From: Chaenocephalus aceratus
Taxonomy: Eukaryota; Chordata; Actinopteri; Perciformes; Channichthyidae
Direction: 5' to 3'
Assembly: GCA_023974075.1 (NCBI GenBank)
Contig: CM043792.1
Coordinates: 19,414,824 to 19,478,823 of the forward strand
Length of the DNA: 64,000 nucleotides
The notes under the pieces were generated by a model. It saw only the letters and a program-made list of their open reading frames with translations. It had not been told where the DNA came from and searched no databases. Of the stretch, positions 12,391 to 26,211 are shown piece after piece (position 1 is the stretch's first letter; every line of letters begins with the position of its first letter). The position numbers were made by a program, and so were the translations under genes.

Positions 12391-15300
12391 TTCACAAACG
12401 CCTTGTCTTGGAGCCGTTGCGAGCCTGCTGTGACCCCCTCCTCCCCCCCAAAACCCCCTCTCTCTGACCCCCGATGTTGTTGAGGCTTGTTCATCCGTCA
12501 CTCTAAAGAAGGCATTGTAATGAAAGGATGTATTAATAAGACAAAAGCCCCCATTATCCCCATGTACCGAAGTTAATCTCTTGGGGCTGGAGATGTGCTC
12601 CCCAGAGGAAGGCAGCACAAGCAAGGTATTAACTGACTACAGTGCGTTGTTGTCAGACATTTATAATAATCAAAACATAAGTATAGCCTATCAATTGTAC
12701 ACTGTCACAACAACAAGCATTTTTATTGTTATATACACTGTAATTGTGGGCCATCTATCACAACTGAAAGGCCGCACTGACTAACAGCATGTTGTATCTG
12801 TCTGAAAAAGTGAGCCTTGCAGGGAGGGATGCAAAGGTGTCAGCAGTCCAGCCATGAGGCATCCTGTTCTGGGGGAATCCTCAAATCACAGTGAGATAAG
12901 GTGATAAGGAGAAGGAACTAATGTTTATTGCCCAGATAAAAGCCCCCATCCGTCATCCTTTACCCTGTGGACGCTCTGGTTCTGTCTGCACGGTGTTGTG
13001 CTCATTAGCAGGCTGTCTGAAACTGGAAAGGCTGGTGACATTATCTTGAGGCCCAGTTGAGCTTACAGGGCAAGAAACCAAAGTCTCTAATGCACACAGA
13101 TGCTACAAAGCCTGAATAAAGACAAGCAAACATCTTACTGTGATAACATCAGGGGTAAGGGGTGAAGAGGAAGCTCGCTCAGCAGCATTAGCAGAGGACT
13201 ATCTAACTACTAAGTGTTGAAGGCCCTGTCAGCAGGTTCATTGATGCTGGTGTTGTGTGTAAGAGCAGCTTGGTTTGTTTGGGGGGGGGCACAAAGACTC
13301 ATGGACTCAGGTGCTTTTCCCAGCATGCCTTGGACGGCTTTAGACAGGCAATGATACAGCCGGACGGTCGTCTGTGTGCATCCAATGTGACCACATGGCT
13401 CATTGCACCAGGACAAAACCTGCCACCACACCAGGCCTGACTGTTGCCAGGTTACTTCACACACTTTACCATCTTTGGCCTGGGCAAGTCACTCCAGGGT
13501 GCTGTGAGCAGCGGCAACTTATTGGCCAGACAATGGCCAATAATATAGCTTAGGGCACACACAGTCTTTAACAGAAATGGAGCATTAGTCTTAACAGTCT
13601 ATACCTTAACATCGTATAAAGTCCAGCAGCCCATGACATCATGACTTGTCTGTTGCTGACCCATGGTTCTGTTTTCCTGCTGTAATCGGACCCTCCTCAA
13701 TAGGGTCTGCCTGGGGAGGCGTGATAAATTAAGACAAATAGATGAGTTGAATAAATAAATAAATGTATAAGTGCATGGGTGGATAAATAAATAAATGGTC
13801 ATTCAGCAGTGGGAACTGGATTTGCGGGACTTTTGTATGGGGTGGGACACTAGGGGGTTGCTGGCGGGGATGGGTGGCTGGTGTCGATGCCTGTAGGATG
13901 CTCGTGTTTCAGCTCAGGCCTGAGAGCGGCCTGCGAAATGAAACGGCAAGAAGAGTTTTCCTAAGGGACACTGACTTCTCTTTTGTTGTTTACTCTTACC
14001 ACTTTATTCAACAAGATGGTGACAACACTGAAAGATCAGTGGAGAGCCTTGCTGGAGGCACCTTTACTTTTACCTGGTCAAATGAAACCAGTCAGAGGAT
14101 ACATAACTTTCAAGAAAGAATAGGATCCTTGGCAGATCTCAGGAGAAAATGCATGTGTTTATATCGCTTTTGCGTTTCTCTCTGTGATGGTAATAGAGTT
14201 CTGCAGAGAGCCATCTGGGTTCTGCAGGCTTCAGAGTTAAGGTGGTACTCCCCCTTTAGCTGGAAAAAACACTTTCTTTGGGTGTGGCAGCTGGAGCAAA
14301 ATAAACGGCTTCTGTTCGCAAGCTGCCAATGTGCAAGTCACAACACACAGCTGACAGCATGGAGCTTTCACATCCAAGAGCTGGGAGTGTCTGAGTCAGA
14401 GAAATAAATATGGTGTCCTCTGCTTTCTACTCATTTTGTAAACACAATTGAGATCATGATGTCACTAAAGGTCACTACAATCTGTCTTTGCTGGCAGGTA
14501 TAGAAATACACAAGTGCACTTACTTGCACTATTTGTCTCTCTATTTCCAAACAACCTTTCTCCGTTGCTGTCAGTACTGTTCTGATTATCACATAAACAT
14601 TTACATTAGCTGGAACTCGGTGTGGACTATTTTAGCAAACCTAATGAAATAATCCATTAGCTTTAAAGTCCCCTGTTACATTCCTGCTCCACTTGAAGGA
14701 CTTGAACAAACTATGAGACCCCCCATGACCAGGCACTGATGCTTGTTGCAGCATGCCAGGATTTCCTGACGCTTCCTGGGGTGTGGATAAGTCTGTTCTC
14801 CTGTCACATTTCAAGCTGCTGCCTGTTGTAAAAAATGCTGCAAATGATTTTTGGAAAGCTCTGACAGGCATTTCTATTGTAGGAACAGTATATATATTTA
14901 ATAAACAATGTAGATTGAAGCAAATCTTTCTGGTTACTGCTGTGGTTATACTTCTCCTTATGTTATGCAGTGTGATTTATGAACTGAAGGGTTGCAACCA
15001 TATACTGTCTTTTGAGGCGGCAGGCCTAATCAGTGTGGTCATGTTGTGGTTTTCCTGCTTTCTGGTCATACTCTGTGCCCCCTTTAGCAACATTAGGGAG
15101 CAGGTACACATGAATATGGTGTGTGTTTTTAAAACCTCCTCCTCCTGTTTCTGCTTCTCTCCTGGAAGCCTTTGTTATCCAGGCAGCTTTGTTGGTGCAG
15201 CTGGACATCTCGACAGGATTACTTCCACACAACCCAGCTCCCCAAATCCAGGAGTAAGCTGGAGATAGTTTTCTTGGATTTAGAATTGTCCCATGAAGCC

Positions 15301-18300
15301 AATAAAGAACCTGTTCAAGCAATTAATTTAGTTTGGAACTGAAAGTTGATCTCCTCCCAATGAGCTCTTTCAGATGTTCTAATGACTGAACATTCAACTG
15401 TCATAGCTTGTTTTGTTAGAAATACCTATTAAGATTGTTTATCCTGTGAAGGCCTCAGCCTCAGTGTTTCCGGGCTAAAATACACGATGGAATTAACCTC
15501 CAGTCGGGTCGTGACAAAGGCCAGACCTCTCCATTGCAACAGACAGATTGAGTGGAAGTGGAATCTGTTTACTTAAAACTAATGTGACAACTGCTCAAAC
15601 ATGTCCATTTCAGATGAGCGTTATCTAGGTCGAAGTCAAGTGGCTGTTGTCTATTCGTAAAAAGCACAACCACAGCAATATTCACTTCCTGTCCTGTAGG
15701 TTATTTTTGAAAATCATCACTTGGCAAGCCACTTCTGACCAAGCCAAGTTATTGACAGTGGTGGCATTTTGTTTAAAAAATGTGTTGTGATGTTACAAGA
15801 ATGTACAACAGACATAGTATACCTCTAAAAGTCGGTAAGGTTAAAAACCCCCGGGTGTCTTTCTGCCCAGACATTGACTGGTCTTTAAATAAAGGTTGTG
15901 TTGGCCGTGCACACATATTTTTTCACAGTTTAATTTACACAGTTTGAATGCCAGGAGAGGCTGACTTATGTTGAGTTTTTCAGAAAAATAAATGTTCTGT
16001 TGCAAGCAAGAAGTTGTTAGAGTGTATAAAATATCAAGGAGCAACTATAGATGTGTGGACACAACAATGTTCCCTCGCTAGGCAACCATGTTTTTTTCTC
16101 CAAAAACCGAGTTGTGTTAAATGGATGTGTGTTTGCCAGAGGAGTCTGGAGTTGTTTTTCTTAGCTGGACCATGAGGAGAGATGGAGGGCCTCAATCAAT
16201 TTATCATTTTATCAGCAGGCACTAGGCAGAAGTAATCAGGGCGGCTCACTGCCTCTGTTAGTCAGCCTGTGCAGATGGTATCAATTTCCATTATGCTGTG
16301 CTTTGCTTTGACTACAGCACGCATTTGATTTTGACATGATGTCCTGTGGTGATGCTCTAAAAGTCAGTGGAACAAATATCACAGCCGCAACTAATCCTCC
16401 CCCGTGACTTTGATACCTAGGCCCTCTGACCCCCACCCCTTCCCTTTAAAAAAAAAAAAGTTATTACGTCACAGCGTATACTTCAGCGGAATATCAAAAC
16501 AACGGCCCGGGGTGCAAAACGCATCAATGAAAGTGTCCCTCTACCACACAAAACAACACCTGTAAATAACCCAATTTGTGTTGTTTGAAATTGAAAAGGA
16601 TATTGCATTGTGTTTATTTTGAAGGCGAATTTACGCTGTTGACAGGAAGTTGTTGTTGCTATGGAAACAAGAAAAGCTTCACAGCGGGCGGAAATTGTCA
16701 TAAAGTCCGCGATAATAAAACACTCATTTAGAGGGACGATATGATTGGTCAATTATACTGTCATTTGACATTATTCTCTCTTACTATAGCGGGCCCTCTG
16801 TGAATTTACAGCAGGACCACCAACAGCACCTATCTTCACCTCGCTGAGACGAGCTTCTTTCATTTAACCCTTCACATTCAAACAGAAACTGAACAGGCAG
16901 ATTCAAAGGATTTATTTCCCTGGAAATGTTATTTTAAATACAATTAAATCAAGTTATTTTGGTAAAACTGATGAAAAATATAACTAAAATAATATTTTAA
17001 ATAAATATGTTTTTAATGTTTTTAAATATGATTTTGTAGAATGTCTTAGGCCCTCAGAGAGGGCCTAGAGGGCCCTGACAGCTCGCCACTGTGCATAGGT
17101 ATATGTTGTCATGTGTCGTATGCCAAGCAACAAATAATCACTCAAGCAATCTCTGACACGGCAACCTCACAGTTTCCCATCGCAGCAACAGAACATGAGA
17201 AGGGATGGAGTTCAAGGTCTAGCAACAGAGTAGAATATGAGCAGGGAGCCAGGACAAAAGAGATCTTAAAAGAGTGTTCAAAGCCATTCATTAGAGGAAA
17301 CCTCATTGTAAGGACATGGGAAGGTGTGAGAGGGGCAGAGTGGCTGAAACTTGAATCAAGCCCGCCCCATCATTCAGACCAGAGGTTTCTGATGCAGAAC
17401 AGCCAGGCATCATCTAACTTCTAACTGCAATATATCAGCAAGGACACGTGATCTGTGTCTGTATAAAGAACGCACTGTGGTTAACACTATCCTAAGTATA
17501 CATACAAAATATTTCACATACGAGCATGTGTGGTGTACTGCTGTTGCATAGCAGCTTGATTTCTGAGAAATGTGCATTGCTTTTTTTTTTGCTGAGCAAA
17601 TCTCATGATAGTTTTCAAATGCCGCGAAACTTTCATTTTCATACAAGGTTATTTGATAAGGATGATAATGATATTATTTCCTTTTTCTTATTTTAATAAT
17701 TATTAGTAACGCAAAACACCATACACATGTGTTCACTTACAAGAGGATTTAGGACACAGACGGTTCTGAGAAAGTAGTTTCTTAGTGCAGAGCTCCAGAG
17801 TTTCCTGAATCGAGAGCTAATTGCACACTATGTGCTGTAATGAAGTCTTTAATAGGGGACTATAAGAACATGTTTGCCCCAGATGTGTGCTAAATAAATC
17901 CTTCCTGATGTGCATTTAATCGCCTCTTTGTCTTTTGATCTCTGTGGTGAAGTTTAAAATATGAGAGGAGGAGGGGGTGTTGGATTGAGGAAGATGTGGC
18001 TCTGCAAATCAGGGAGCAGCTTGAAAGGGAAATATGCAAAATAGAGCAATATCAAATCATGAATAATCTGGAAGACAGTGACTGAAGTTGACAGGAATGG
18101 TCCGAGTTTGAAGGTATTACAGTAATTGCCTCTCAGGCGCCACCCTTGGAGATCCCCCACCCCCAATGGAGCAGACTTTGGGGTTTTCTGCTGGGGGTGG
18201 AGGGTCTGCCGGTCATGCGGGTTATGGCTCCTGAGGGTGTATGATGCCCTTTTTTACTCCACTCTTTGTCTCCAGCTCCTCTCAATGCCACACTAAGAGC

Positions 18301-21300
18301 CTCAGCACATGTTCAGCTGCTGTAAAAAAAACAGTGCAACGTTTCTAGTGATGAACGGACTGAGGAGAGGAACAGAGAACAGGACAAGTCACTTTTGAGC
18401 AGAAAAGGAAAAAAACATTTTTTGTTCCTTATTGTTCTTGACTGAACTGTGTTGACAGAGTGGACCCCTCAGAAGAGGCTGTACCCAAACTGTCAAACTG
18501 TCTGACGAGCTAAAGGGTAATCCCTAATTAAAAGCTGAAACCCCATGTATTGGGGACACCCACTCCCCTAATATCTAGCAGTTATATACAGTTTTATGAA
18601 TAATGTTAGCATAATAACGGACAAAGAGAGAAGGTTTGTTTTCAGAGCTGAATAATACCTCAAACACAGAGGGAACCGTTTATTCCATTGTTAAAAGGGA
18701 ACTGTGTTGTCCTCTCTAATGTAAGCTTGTGTTACTTCTCTATTTTTTTCATCATGAAAAAGGAGGTGATTTGTGTTCGTCTGCAACATTATTTGGCTTT
18801 TACAGACATTTCTTTGCCGATTTATTTTTCCTCTGTAGAAGTTGTTGTTCTAGTTGAGTTATTCTCAAAGCTAGATGCTGTAAGATATCACAGACCGCTT
18901 CTCATATCTCTCAGTCTGTTCATCTAGACCGTGCAAGTTGCACTGTAAGACTGAAACATGCTCTCCTCTTTCTTGTCTGTACTTCCCCCTTAAAACCCAG
19001 CATTTTCATTTTCTGATGGTTTCATTAACTCCATCAACTTCCGCCCACACTTTTGTTCCCTAGAGTACTAGGCTCCATTGAAATCACAGCCATAATGTGT
19101 CAGACTTTCTGTCTCTGGGGAATTTTACGACCGGTGTTTACTGACTGTCACTAAACAGCTGTACATAGTGTGAGTTTCAACATTGAGTGTGTTGCGAAAA
19201 AAACAAAGAATTGTTGCTGTGGCATTCAGTCATGATTTCTTAAAGTGAATGCATTTGTACTTTACATACTGTAGCTTATACTTTGTGTTTAACTAGGGAG
19301 TTGAGGTTGCTGATGCTTTGGTGTTTTACCTCAAACATGTGTTTTCTATGTCATGTCAGCTGTGCCTCCTCACTTCGCTGTTTTGGGAATTTTTGTTATC
19401 AGAGCTTGTCGGCAGAGTGGCACGTAACGAAGATAACGGCGACGGCTTAAGATAAGATCAGGGAGACATGGATGTAAGGACTGTTCTGGGTTTATGTTGA
19501 CCTTACAGAAGAGACACTGCTTCCCACTGTAAAGAGTCACTGGGTTTATTTAGTCTGTGCTGTGACCAAGGTTGTATGAAGGACCAGTCATGTCACAGCG
19601 GCAACATGAATCCTCTTTATCCCAGTTAGAGAGATAGTGGAAACATTATTGCTTTTTCCTGGAAATTGACCGTGGGCAATCAATAGTGTTTCTGTGCTGA
19701 TGTGAAAAGATTTCACTCACAGAGCCGTGGGGCTCAGTGATGGATGGAGCAGCAGAGCAGCCACCTGCCAGCAGACACAGCCTATCCCTGTGTTTTCTGT
19801 GGTTGCACAGTGACTGCATGCAGCTACTCGATGCAACAGAAAAAAAACAAGGCTTGCCATAACGGGCCCATGTGTGCAATGGCTTGTGTGCTGGCAGTGT
19901 AAAGACAACGTAATCACTGATAAAGTTTAATAAACACAAGAAGTGTAGGGAATGACTGTGTGTGTGCATCTTTCAGTAGAAGTCATTTTCTTAAAGCTTA
20001 TGTGGTAACAGTGGTGAAACGTTGTGGTTGTAATAGTTAGATGTGTTTTCTCCCCAGTGGCATGTAAACACTTGAAAGTACATCGCTGTGCTTTGAATAT
20101 GGAATTTTTCTCAGAGTAGCTAGAATTATTCTGTTGTATGAAGCCACATTGAAACCTTTTGATTTACGTCAGCACAAAAAGACACTTTCGGATTAGTCAT
20201 GAAATCCTGTTTCAGAGTAAATACTCTTTTTTCCCTAAAACATGATATGAGTTTATTTCTAACAGTCCTGTGACTTTCACACATCTGCTATTGCCCAGGA
20301 AAAAATGACTTCCTTAGTGCTAGTTGTTAGATGGTAGACAGAAGCTGGACACGACAAGCAGAGGGGATAAGGTAGGTGTAGACATATTCTTTAGAAAAGT
20401 ACTCTCAGAGATAAATATATACTGATACGGTATACGCCATAAACGGCTGTGAAACTGAACAGGAAAGAACAGATACTTGCTGTGTATGGATGATGGATCA
20501 CCTTGTGGCTGAGTTAGGGTCTATTCCAGGAGAAAAAGCCTGGTGTCTTGTAGAGGGCACAAGAATTAAATCTCCTTAAAATGGAAAATGTTCAATTTGT
20601 ATAGTCCAAAGAAAGAAGATCAAATAGTCTCATGATGTTGGATTAACAGTTGATTGTGTGTTGTGAATAAAAAATACTGGTCTAGCGTTTGTTGCCACCA
20701 CAGAGGCGTGTGAAGGACAGATGGAGAAAAATGTGTTACAGGATGTTTCAGACCACACAGCTCAACAAAGTAACACGCTGAGTGAGTCTACTAGTACACA
20801 AACAGTTTAAATGCAAACAACATAAACTGTGAATAAAAACTGTCCAAACACAACATTCAGTCACCACTCTTATCTAGTCTGCTGGAGATTGGACATGTGA
20901 GTGAGCCTGGACATTCAAGCTGTGTCAAGGGTTAGGAGCTCTGTTTTTGGTTTGAGTGCTTTCCCCCAGAGAAAGTAGAGCCAGGTTTAAGTAGAGTGTG
21001 ACAGGTAGCAGGGGTGTAATGGGGCGGTGTGGCCTTGGTTTTTTGTGAGCAGACGCTCTGCTAATTGGGGCTTATCAGGTGTTTCTGGGAAAAACACCTG
21101 AGGCTTTTGTGAAGCCGTCAGTGCCCTGATGGAGAGGGAAACGCTGTCTCTTGCTACGATAAGGAGGAAAACCAGAGTCAGCTTTCAGTAGCTCCTTTTT
21201 AAATCTTCCTTTGGAAGTTAGAAAAATACATTTAGCTTTTTGCAGCTGTTGTTCCACAGTATAATTAATACATGTTTTCATGTTTGTGTGGTTGTGATAA

Positions 21301-22407
21301 GTAGGCATGGCTCTGAAAACCTAAACAACAGTTTGGAAGCATGTGTTTATATTGACATGCAGTACATAAGATCTTTTGCACCATTTCTCAAATAAAGAGC
21401 AAGATATGCTGTTCTGGTGATGATAGGCCTCACATAAGCTTTCTGATAGGATATCCTGTCTCAGGTGTCTTGTTTGACTTCCTTCTCAGTTATTTCTTTC
21501 ATCACCTTTTCTTCCTGTGTCTGAGCTTCACTGTGAAATCCAGACAGGATATTATGCTGTTGTTCTTTCTGTAGCCTCTCTAAACCTTCACCTTCATCAT
21601 AGTACTTTGACAGTTGTTTATATAAAATAAATGATTCTCAAAATGTTCCATCATATGTGTTCTTATGAAAATAGTCTAGACTATTCTAAATTGAAAAACT
21701 GAAACAACTTCAGTGTATTTACATTAAGTCATAATGAAAGAACTATTAACTCGGTACTAAGCCGCTTTCACACCGCAGGACTTGCCGTACTTTAGTGCCG
21801 GCACTAAAGTACCGCGGCACTGAATCCGCCAGGGGGCTAGTGCCAATCGCATTCACACCGCAGTACTTTCCCTGAGGCAAGATTAGGCTGAGGTCACTTC
21901 GTCTTCTTCTTCTCTGGGTTTACTGGCAGGCCGCAAAACCACTTCACGGTGAGTAAAAAAAAAAACGAGAGAAGAAGAACTACACGGGGGAGGGGGTATA
22001 AAGCCCACCCGCTGTATGAGGCGTTTGTTTACTTTCCGACCTCAGACATGATGGAGTTCACTGAGCTTGTTGTCTTTGTGCTCATGTTATACAGCTTTGT
22101 AACCCAGGTGGTAGCATGTTGCATTTTACCTGTATACCTGTGTGAGAGTAATGGTGATGAATACAGGGATGATGGACTGCCTTACCAGCAGCGACCCAGC
22201 TTGATGCGCCAGCCAATATTGGCGAGGCTGGGGGGAAAGAAATGCGCACAGCCCTTATGAGGCATCTCAACATCGATTAAATTGTATATTGTAAATTGAC
22301 AAAATCTTTTGATCTTTTGTACAGTGCATTTGGTTCTCTCTTTTATTTACCACATTCAAGACGGGCACACTTACAATAGTGCAGACACACCTTTGTGCAA
22401 AGATATA

Positions 22408-22582
22408 TACCCCGACACATATAAATATAGCAGTGTCTACGTCACAACTCCCCGCCCTCCCCCGTCCGCTCCCCCAACCACAGGCCCGCACCTCAACCAG
22501 CATCACTGTGCAGCTCTATGATTGGCAGAGAGACGGGGGATGCCTGAGTGACACCCTGAACATCCTATGCAGGATCGCTACA
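22408..22582 (-). repeat. Truncated 3' LTR (175 bp)
   Basis: This copy matches the first 175 bases of the LTR at 23725-23551 base for base by eye. It then diverges about 20-30 bases after the TATA-like motif, so R and U5 are missing. The break lies close to where transcription of the LTR would begin. Confidence 0.75.
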
Positions 22583-22685
22583 CTACCCCCCCACTACAAA
22601 GTTCCTCGCCCACGAGGAACAAATAAAACACAGCACAAACACTCCCCCCACCCTCTCCAGTACTCTGCAGGGACCAACCCACTGG

Positions 22686-23024
22686 CTGTCCACTGACACG
22701 CTGGTCTCCACGCTGTCCACTGACACGCTGGTCTCCACACTGGTCTCCACGCTGTCCACTGACACGCTGGTCTCCACGCTGTCCACTGACACGCTGGTCT
22801 CCACACTGGTCTCCACGCTGGTCTCCACGCTGGTCTCCACGCTGTCCACTGACACGCTGGTCTCCACACTGGTCTCCACGCTGGTCTCCACGCTGGTCTC
22901 CACGCTGGTCTCCACGCTGTCCACTGACACGCTGGTCTCCACGCTGGTCTCCACGCTGTCCACTGACACGCTGGTCTCCACGCTGGTCTCCACGCTGTCC
23001 ACTGACACGCTGGTCTCCACGCTG
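22686..23024. repeat. Two-unit minisatellite inside the LTR element
   Basis: The array mixes a 12-base unit (ctggtctccacg or -aca variant) and a 15-base unit (ctgtccactgacacg). Both lengths are multiples of three, so one minus-strand frame stays open through the whole array and encodes repeats of VETSV and SVDS. Confidence 0.95.
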
Positions 23025-23400
23025 TGAGGAGAACCCTTTATAGATGGGCTGAGAGTGTGGCTGGTCTTATGCCTTTTCAGAGGCTGCTGGTCGATGGGCG
23101 CCGCCATTGATGTTTACATCCAGCTTGGAAATGGCGCGAAATGCCGCGGAAGACGGCGACATTCCCGCGTCTCTAGCCATCTTCACCGCCGACTCTCTCA
23201 GGCGCTCTCTCGCCTCCCGTGCACTCATGAACTCCCCGCTCATGTCCTTCGACCACCCGCATGCTCCCTCTTCCTCTCCATCACTACTTTCCTGCTTCAC
23301 TCCCATCTTGCTGAACTTTTCCATCTCTGCTAGCTTCCCGGCTAGCTCCGTGACGCAGTTACGGACTCCCGTCAGGATAGACGTCCTCCGTTCGAAAAGT

Positions 23401-23414
23401 CACTTCTGACACCA
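23401..23414 (-). other. Primer-binding site, tRNA-Leu type
   Basis: The minus strand reads TGGTGTCAGAAGTG one base after the LTR end. This is complementary to the 3' end of a tRNA-Leu (CACTTCTGACACCA). Confidence 0.7.
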
Positions 23415-23415
23415 A

Positions 23416-23725
23416 TGTAACGTTCACAAGGTGGAGTCGTAAACAGGCTTCTCGTTATTAGGCTTTAATAACAGATATTCTTACAGATGATCACAGGTAC
23501 AGGTACATTGTGGGGGTTCTACCTCACACTTCCCACACTGACTTAACTCCTACCCCGACACATATAAATATAGCAGTGTCTACGTCACAACTCCCCGCCC
23601 TCCCCCGTCCGCTCCCCCAACCACAGGCCCGCACCTCAACCAGCATCACTGTGCAGCTCTATGATTGGCAGAGAGACGGGGGATGCCTGAGTGACACCCT
23701 GAACATCCTATGCAGGATCGCTACA
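23416..23725 (-). repeat. Full-length LTR (5' LTR of the nested element, 310 bp)
   Basis: On the minus strand it starts TGTAGCG and ends GTTACA, the usual TG...CA ends. It contains a TATA-like stretch (ctatatttatatg) and an ATTAAA-like signal farther down. Confidence 0.75.
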
Positions 23726-24046
23726 ATATGTCAGTATCAAAACAGTGTGGCAATATAATAAAAAAAACTGCCAGGTGTTGTATGCACAGTAAATAGGCTC
23801 AGCAGTTAACACACCTTTATTATATATCCTCCTGAGAGGAACTCGGTACATAACTCCTAAGATGTTCCCTTACTATAATTAATTAAAATATTGAACTCAC
23901 AACACTGGTGTTTACAAACTTAACCATTTCTCTTTCAATAAATAAATAGTGCTTGTGTTGATGGATGACATTTTGAAATACAATGAAATTATCTATTTCA
24001 AAGCCACATATTGTGGGTGGGACACAATAACTAAAGCTTCGCCAGT

Positions 24047-24193
24047 TTATAACCGATGAAACATGATGGTACATTTGGAGTTGGGAACTGCTTTCTGTAG
24101 AAGCTGCTGCATCCCATCCTCAGAGTAAATTACCAGAAGCGCCGACACTTCCTCATCATCCCACCGCTCCGGTGTTGTAGTACGTGTGGTCAT
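24047..24193 (-). pseudogene. Myb/SANT-like DNA-binding fragment of the Harbinger-like element
   Basis: The frame contains PERWDDEEVSALLVIYSEDG followed by MQQLLQ. The tryptophan, acidic pair and LL spacing resemble the first helices of Myb/SANT-like domains in Harbinger-associated proteins. Only the amino half is present before the frame changes character, so it is treated as a fragment. Confidence 0.5.
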
Positions 24194-26211
24194 AACTGCT
24201 TTAAAGTACAAAAAAACTACTCGCTCAGGTGTGGATGTGGTTTTGTAGCGAGGAAAAAAATGGCTGCCTAACAAAAAAAATGCAGAGTCTAACGGGGCGT
24301 GGTTTGCAATTCGCCCAGCCAATAGAAATAGAATGGAAATTGGCACTCTTTTATCACCAGGTTCGTACCACCTCTCTAGCAGGGACTGAAAATGGCCAAA
24401 AGAGTTCCCGGCACTGAGTAGTCCAGGCGGTGTGAACGCGACATTATTGGTACTAACGGAACTAAAGAACCAAAGTACCAGGGAAAGTCCTGCGGTGTGA
24501 ATGCGGCTATAGTCTCTAATGTCCCAAAGTAAAACATTGTAATCCTATAATAGTAGTAGACTAGAATGTGACCTACAGATTAATTATATCTAAGTTACAG
24601 TTGGATACATATTTAAGGCAAAATGCATACATCGCAAAAGTGTATGTCTGGTATAATAACTATATTTGAGGTTGTAGGATTGAGATCTATAATATTTTGT
24701 ATATCATTTTAAGTTTGTTCTTAAATGTCAACAGCTCATAGGATACAAGGAATATTTAAAAAATGTACTTGTAAAATTACTTTCAAACTGTTGTTATTAT
24801 TGTGGTGATAAACTGAAGTATTGCCTTTAGGAGTTTGTGTTGTTGTTTCTACCCCATTGTGTTAGTAAGGAGAGCAATTGGTAGATACAGTGTGTTATGT
24901 CTATTGTTGAAGTGTGACGGGGATGTCTGGGTCGAGCTCAGGGCACAACTTTGAAGACCCAGGGAGGGGTTACATAGCAGGAAGTCTGTGCTCCTATCAG
25001 CCAATCACCGTGGAAACATCTGAATGGCACACGGCAGGTAGAGGGGCGGGGCTGCGACGAGGTGGTGCTGTAGGCAAACCTGCCCATCAGGTTTTACACA
25101 CAAAGTGAAATCCCTGTGATGACAGACTCCTATAACGACACAGGACGACCTCGGGCTGTCACCGCATCACATTTGAAAAGTGTCCACGCTATATGTGGCA
25201 GAGCTGAGAGGAAAACCAAGGTGAAGCAAAAATCAGTGTGTTTTCATCTTAGCAGACTGGAGACTGTGGGGATATCGAGCTGGTCTATAAGCTGACTTTT
25301 CCATTAATAAAATCATTATAGGCTGCAGTAATGTAACCAAATGTAATTACACCGGTGCGGCTGGCACATGTGCTCAGGCTCAAGCCTCATATTTGTGTCA
25401 ATTTACGGACCTGAAAAAGAGGGGAGGGGGAGACGAGCTGCCCTGATACAGCAGTTCTGATAAGGAAGTGCTGGACTTTAAATACATTTCGGCTTTGATA
25501 CAGTTACAGCAGCCTTGAGGAAACAGTGTGCTGGTTAATAACGGCAACCAATTGCAGCTGTGTGTTGAACCTGCCTGTATGAAGGTGAAGGATTTGCTGC
25601 ATTACTCTATATGTCTGTCACAATTAGTCGGTGTGTTTGAAGAAAGCTATCTGTGCATGTGTAGAGTAAAGTTGTGTGCAGTGCAACACATGACATGGAT
25701 GAGTTGGTGTGTGTGGACGTCATAGTGATGTCTCAGATTCCAGCCTTTGTGTCCAGATGCCGTTCCACATGCATGCTTTCTGTCTGGCTTTGTGTCGCTC
25801 CCTCTCCATCTCTCAGTCTCTCAGGGGTTTGAGTGAAAGCCCAGCAGAACAGAGATGAGGTTCAGCCCCAATTTCCACTAAAGGTTTCCAATTAAGAGCT
25901 AGCTGCAGAAGAGAAGCAGTGGAAGCATCAGTGTAGAGTTACCTAGCTGCTGGCCTGCAGAGGGATCTTGTTGCTTTTGACAGGTTTTAGACAGCAGCTC
26001 CACCTTTTAATTAGATTTACAGAGCCTCCAACCTTCATTTGTTCTCCACCCTGGAGCTGCTGCCCATTTTTATTTTTTATTTGGTTTGTTTATAGGGCTC
26101 TACTTAAAAAAGAGCTCTCCGAGTAATTTGAAGCCACATTAACGTTTCACAAGGTTTAATTTTAGTTTGAATGCGTCATTATAAAACCGAACGCTTTGTT
26201 TATGTCTTCAG

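Larger units (their letters stand above)
22408..23725 (-). mobile_element. Non-autonomous LTR retrotransposon nested in the Harbinger-like element
   Basis: Read on the minus strand there is a full 5' LTR (23725-23416), a tRNA-Leu type primer-binding site (23414-23401), about 0.8 kb of interior, a G-rich polypurine tract near 22584-22591 and a partial 3' LTR (22582-22408). The interior has an 85-codon frame (23324-23067) and a repetitive 174-codon frame (23107-22583), but no protease, reverse transcriptase, RNase H or integrase. It is therefore a parasite-type element mobilised in trans. The two LTR copies look identical where they overlap, suggesting a young insertion. Confidence 0.75.
21761..24507. 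mobile_element. PIF/Harbinger-like DNA transposon, interrupted by an LTR element
   Basis: The ends are inverted: the left starts GCCGCTTTCACACCGCAGGA and the reverse complement of the right starts GCCGCATTCACACCGCAGGA, alike over about 25 bases. The flanking triplets are TAA and TAT, an imperfect version of the 3-base TWA duplication of this superfamily. A Myb/SANT-like reading frame near the right end (24047-24193, minus) fits the accessory DNA-binding protein of Harbinger elements. I see no transposase core. About 1.3 kb of the span is a later LTR insertion (22408-23725). Confidence 0.65.

Noticed and set aside
12214..12624. 136-codon minus-strand frame
   Set aside because: It owes its length to translation of the CA repeat.
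13874..14407. 177-codon open frame on the plus strand
   Set aside because: No domain, no splice partners and unremarkable composition; it lies in the S1PR2 leader intron and is best explained by chance.
14753..15268. 171-codon open frame with two hydrophobic stretches
   Set aside because: It looks membrane-like but has no family resemblance, weak start context and no flanking gene structure.
21949..22260. 103-codon plus-strand frame inside the Harbinger-like element
   Set aside because: Basic start and hydrophobic middle but no recognisable transposase motif; too weak to call as a gene.
22686..23024. Regular repeats that could be taken for a CRISPR array
   Set aside because: The units are contiguous without unique spacers and the genome is eukaryotic; it is a minisatellite.
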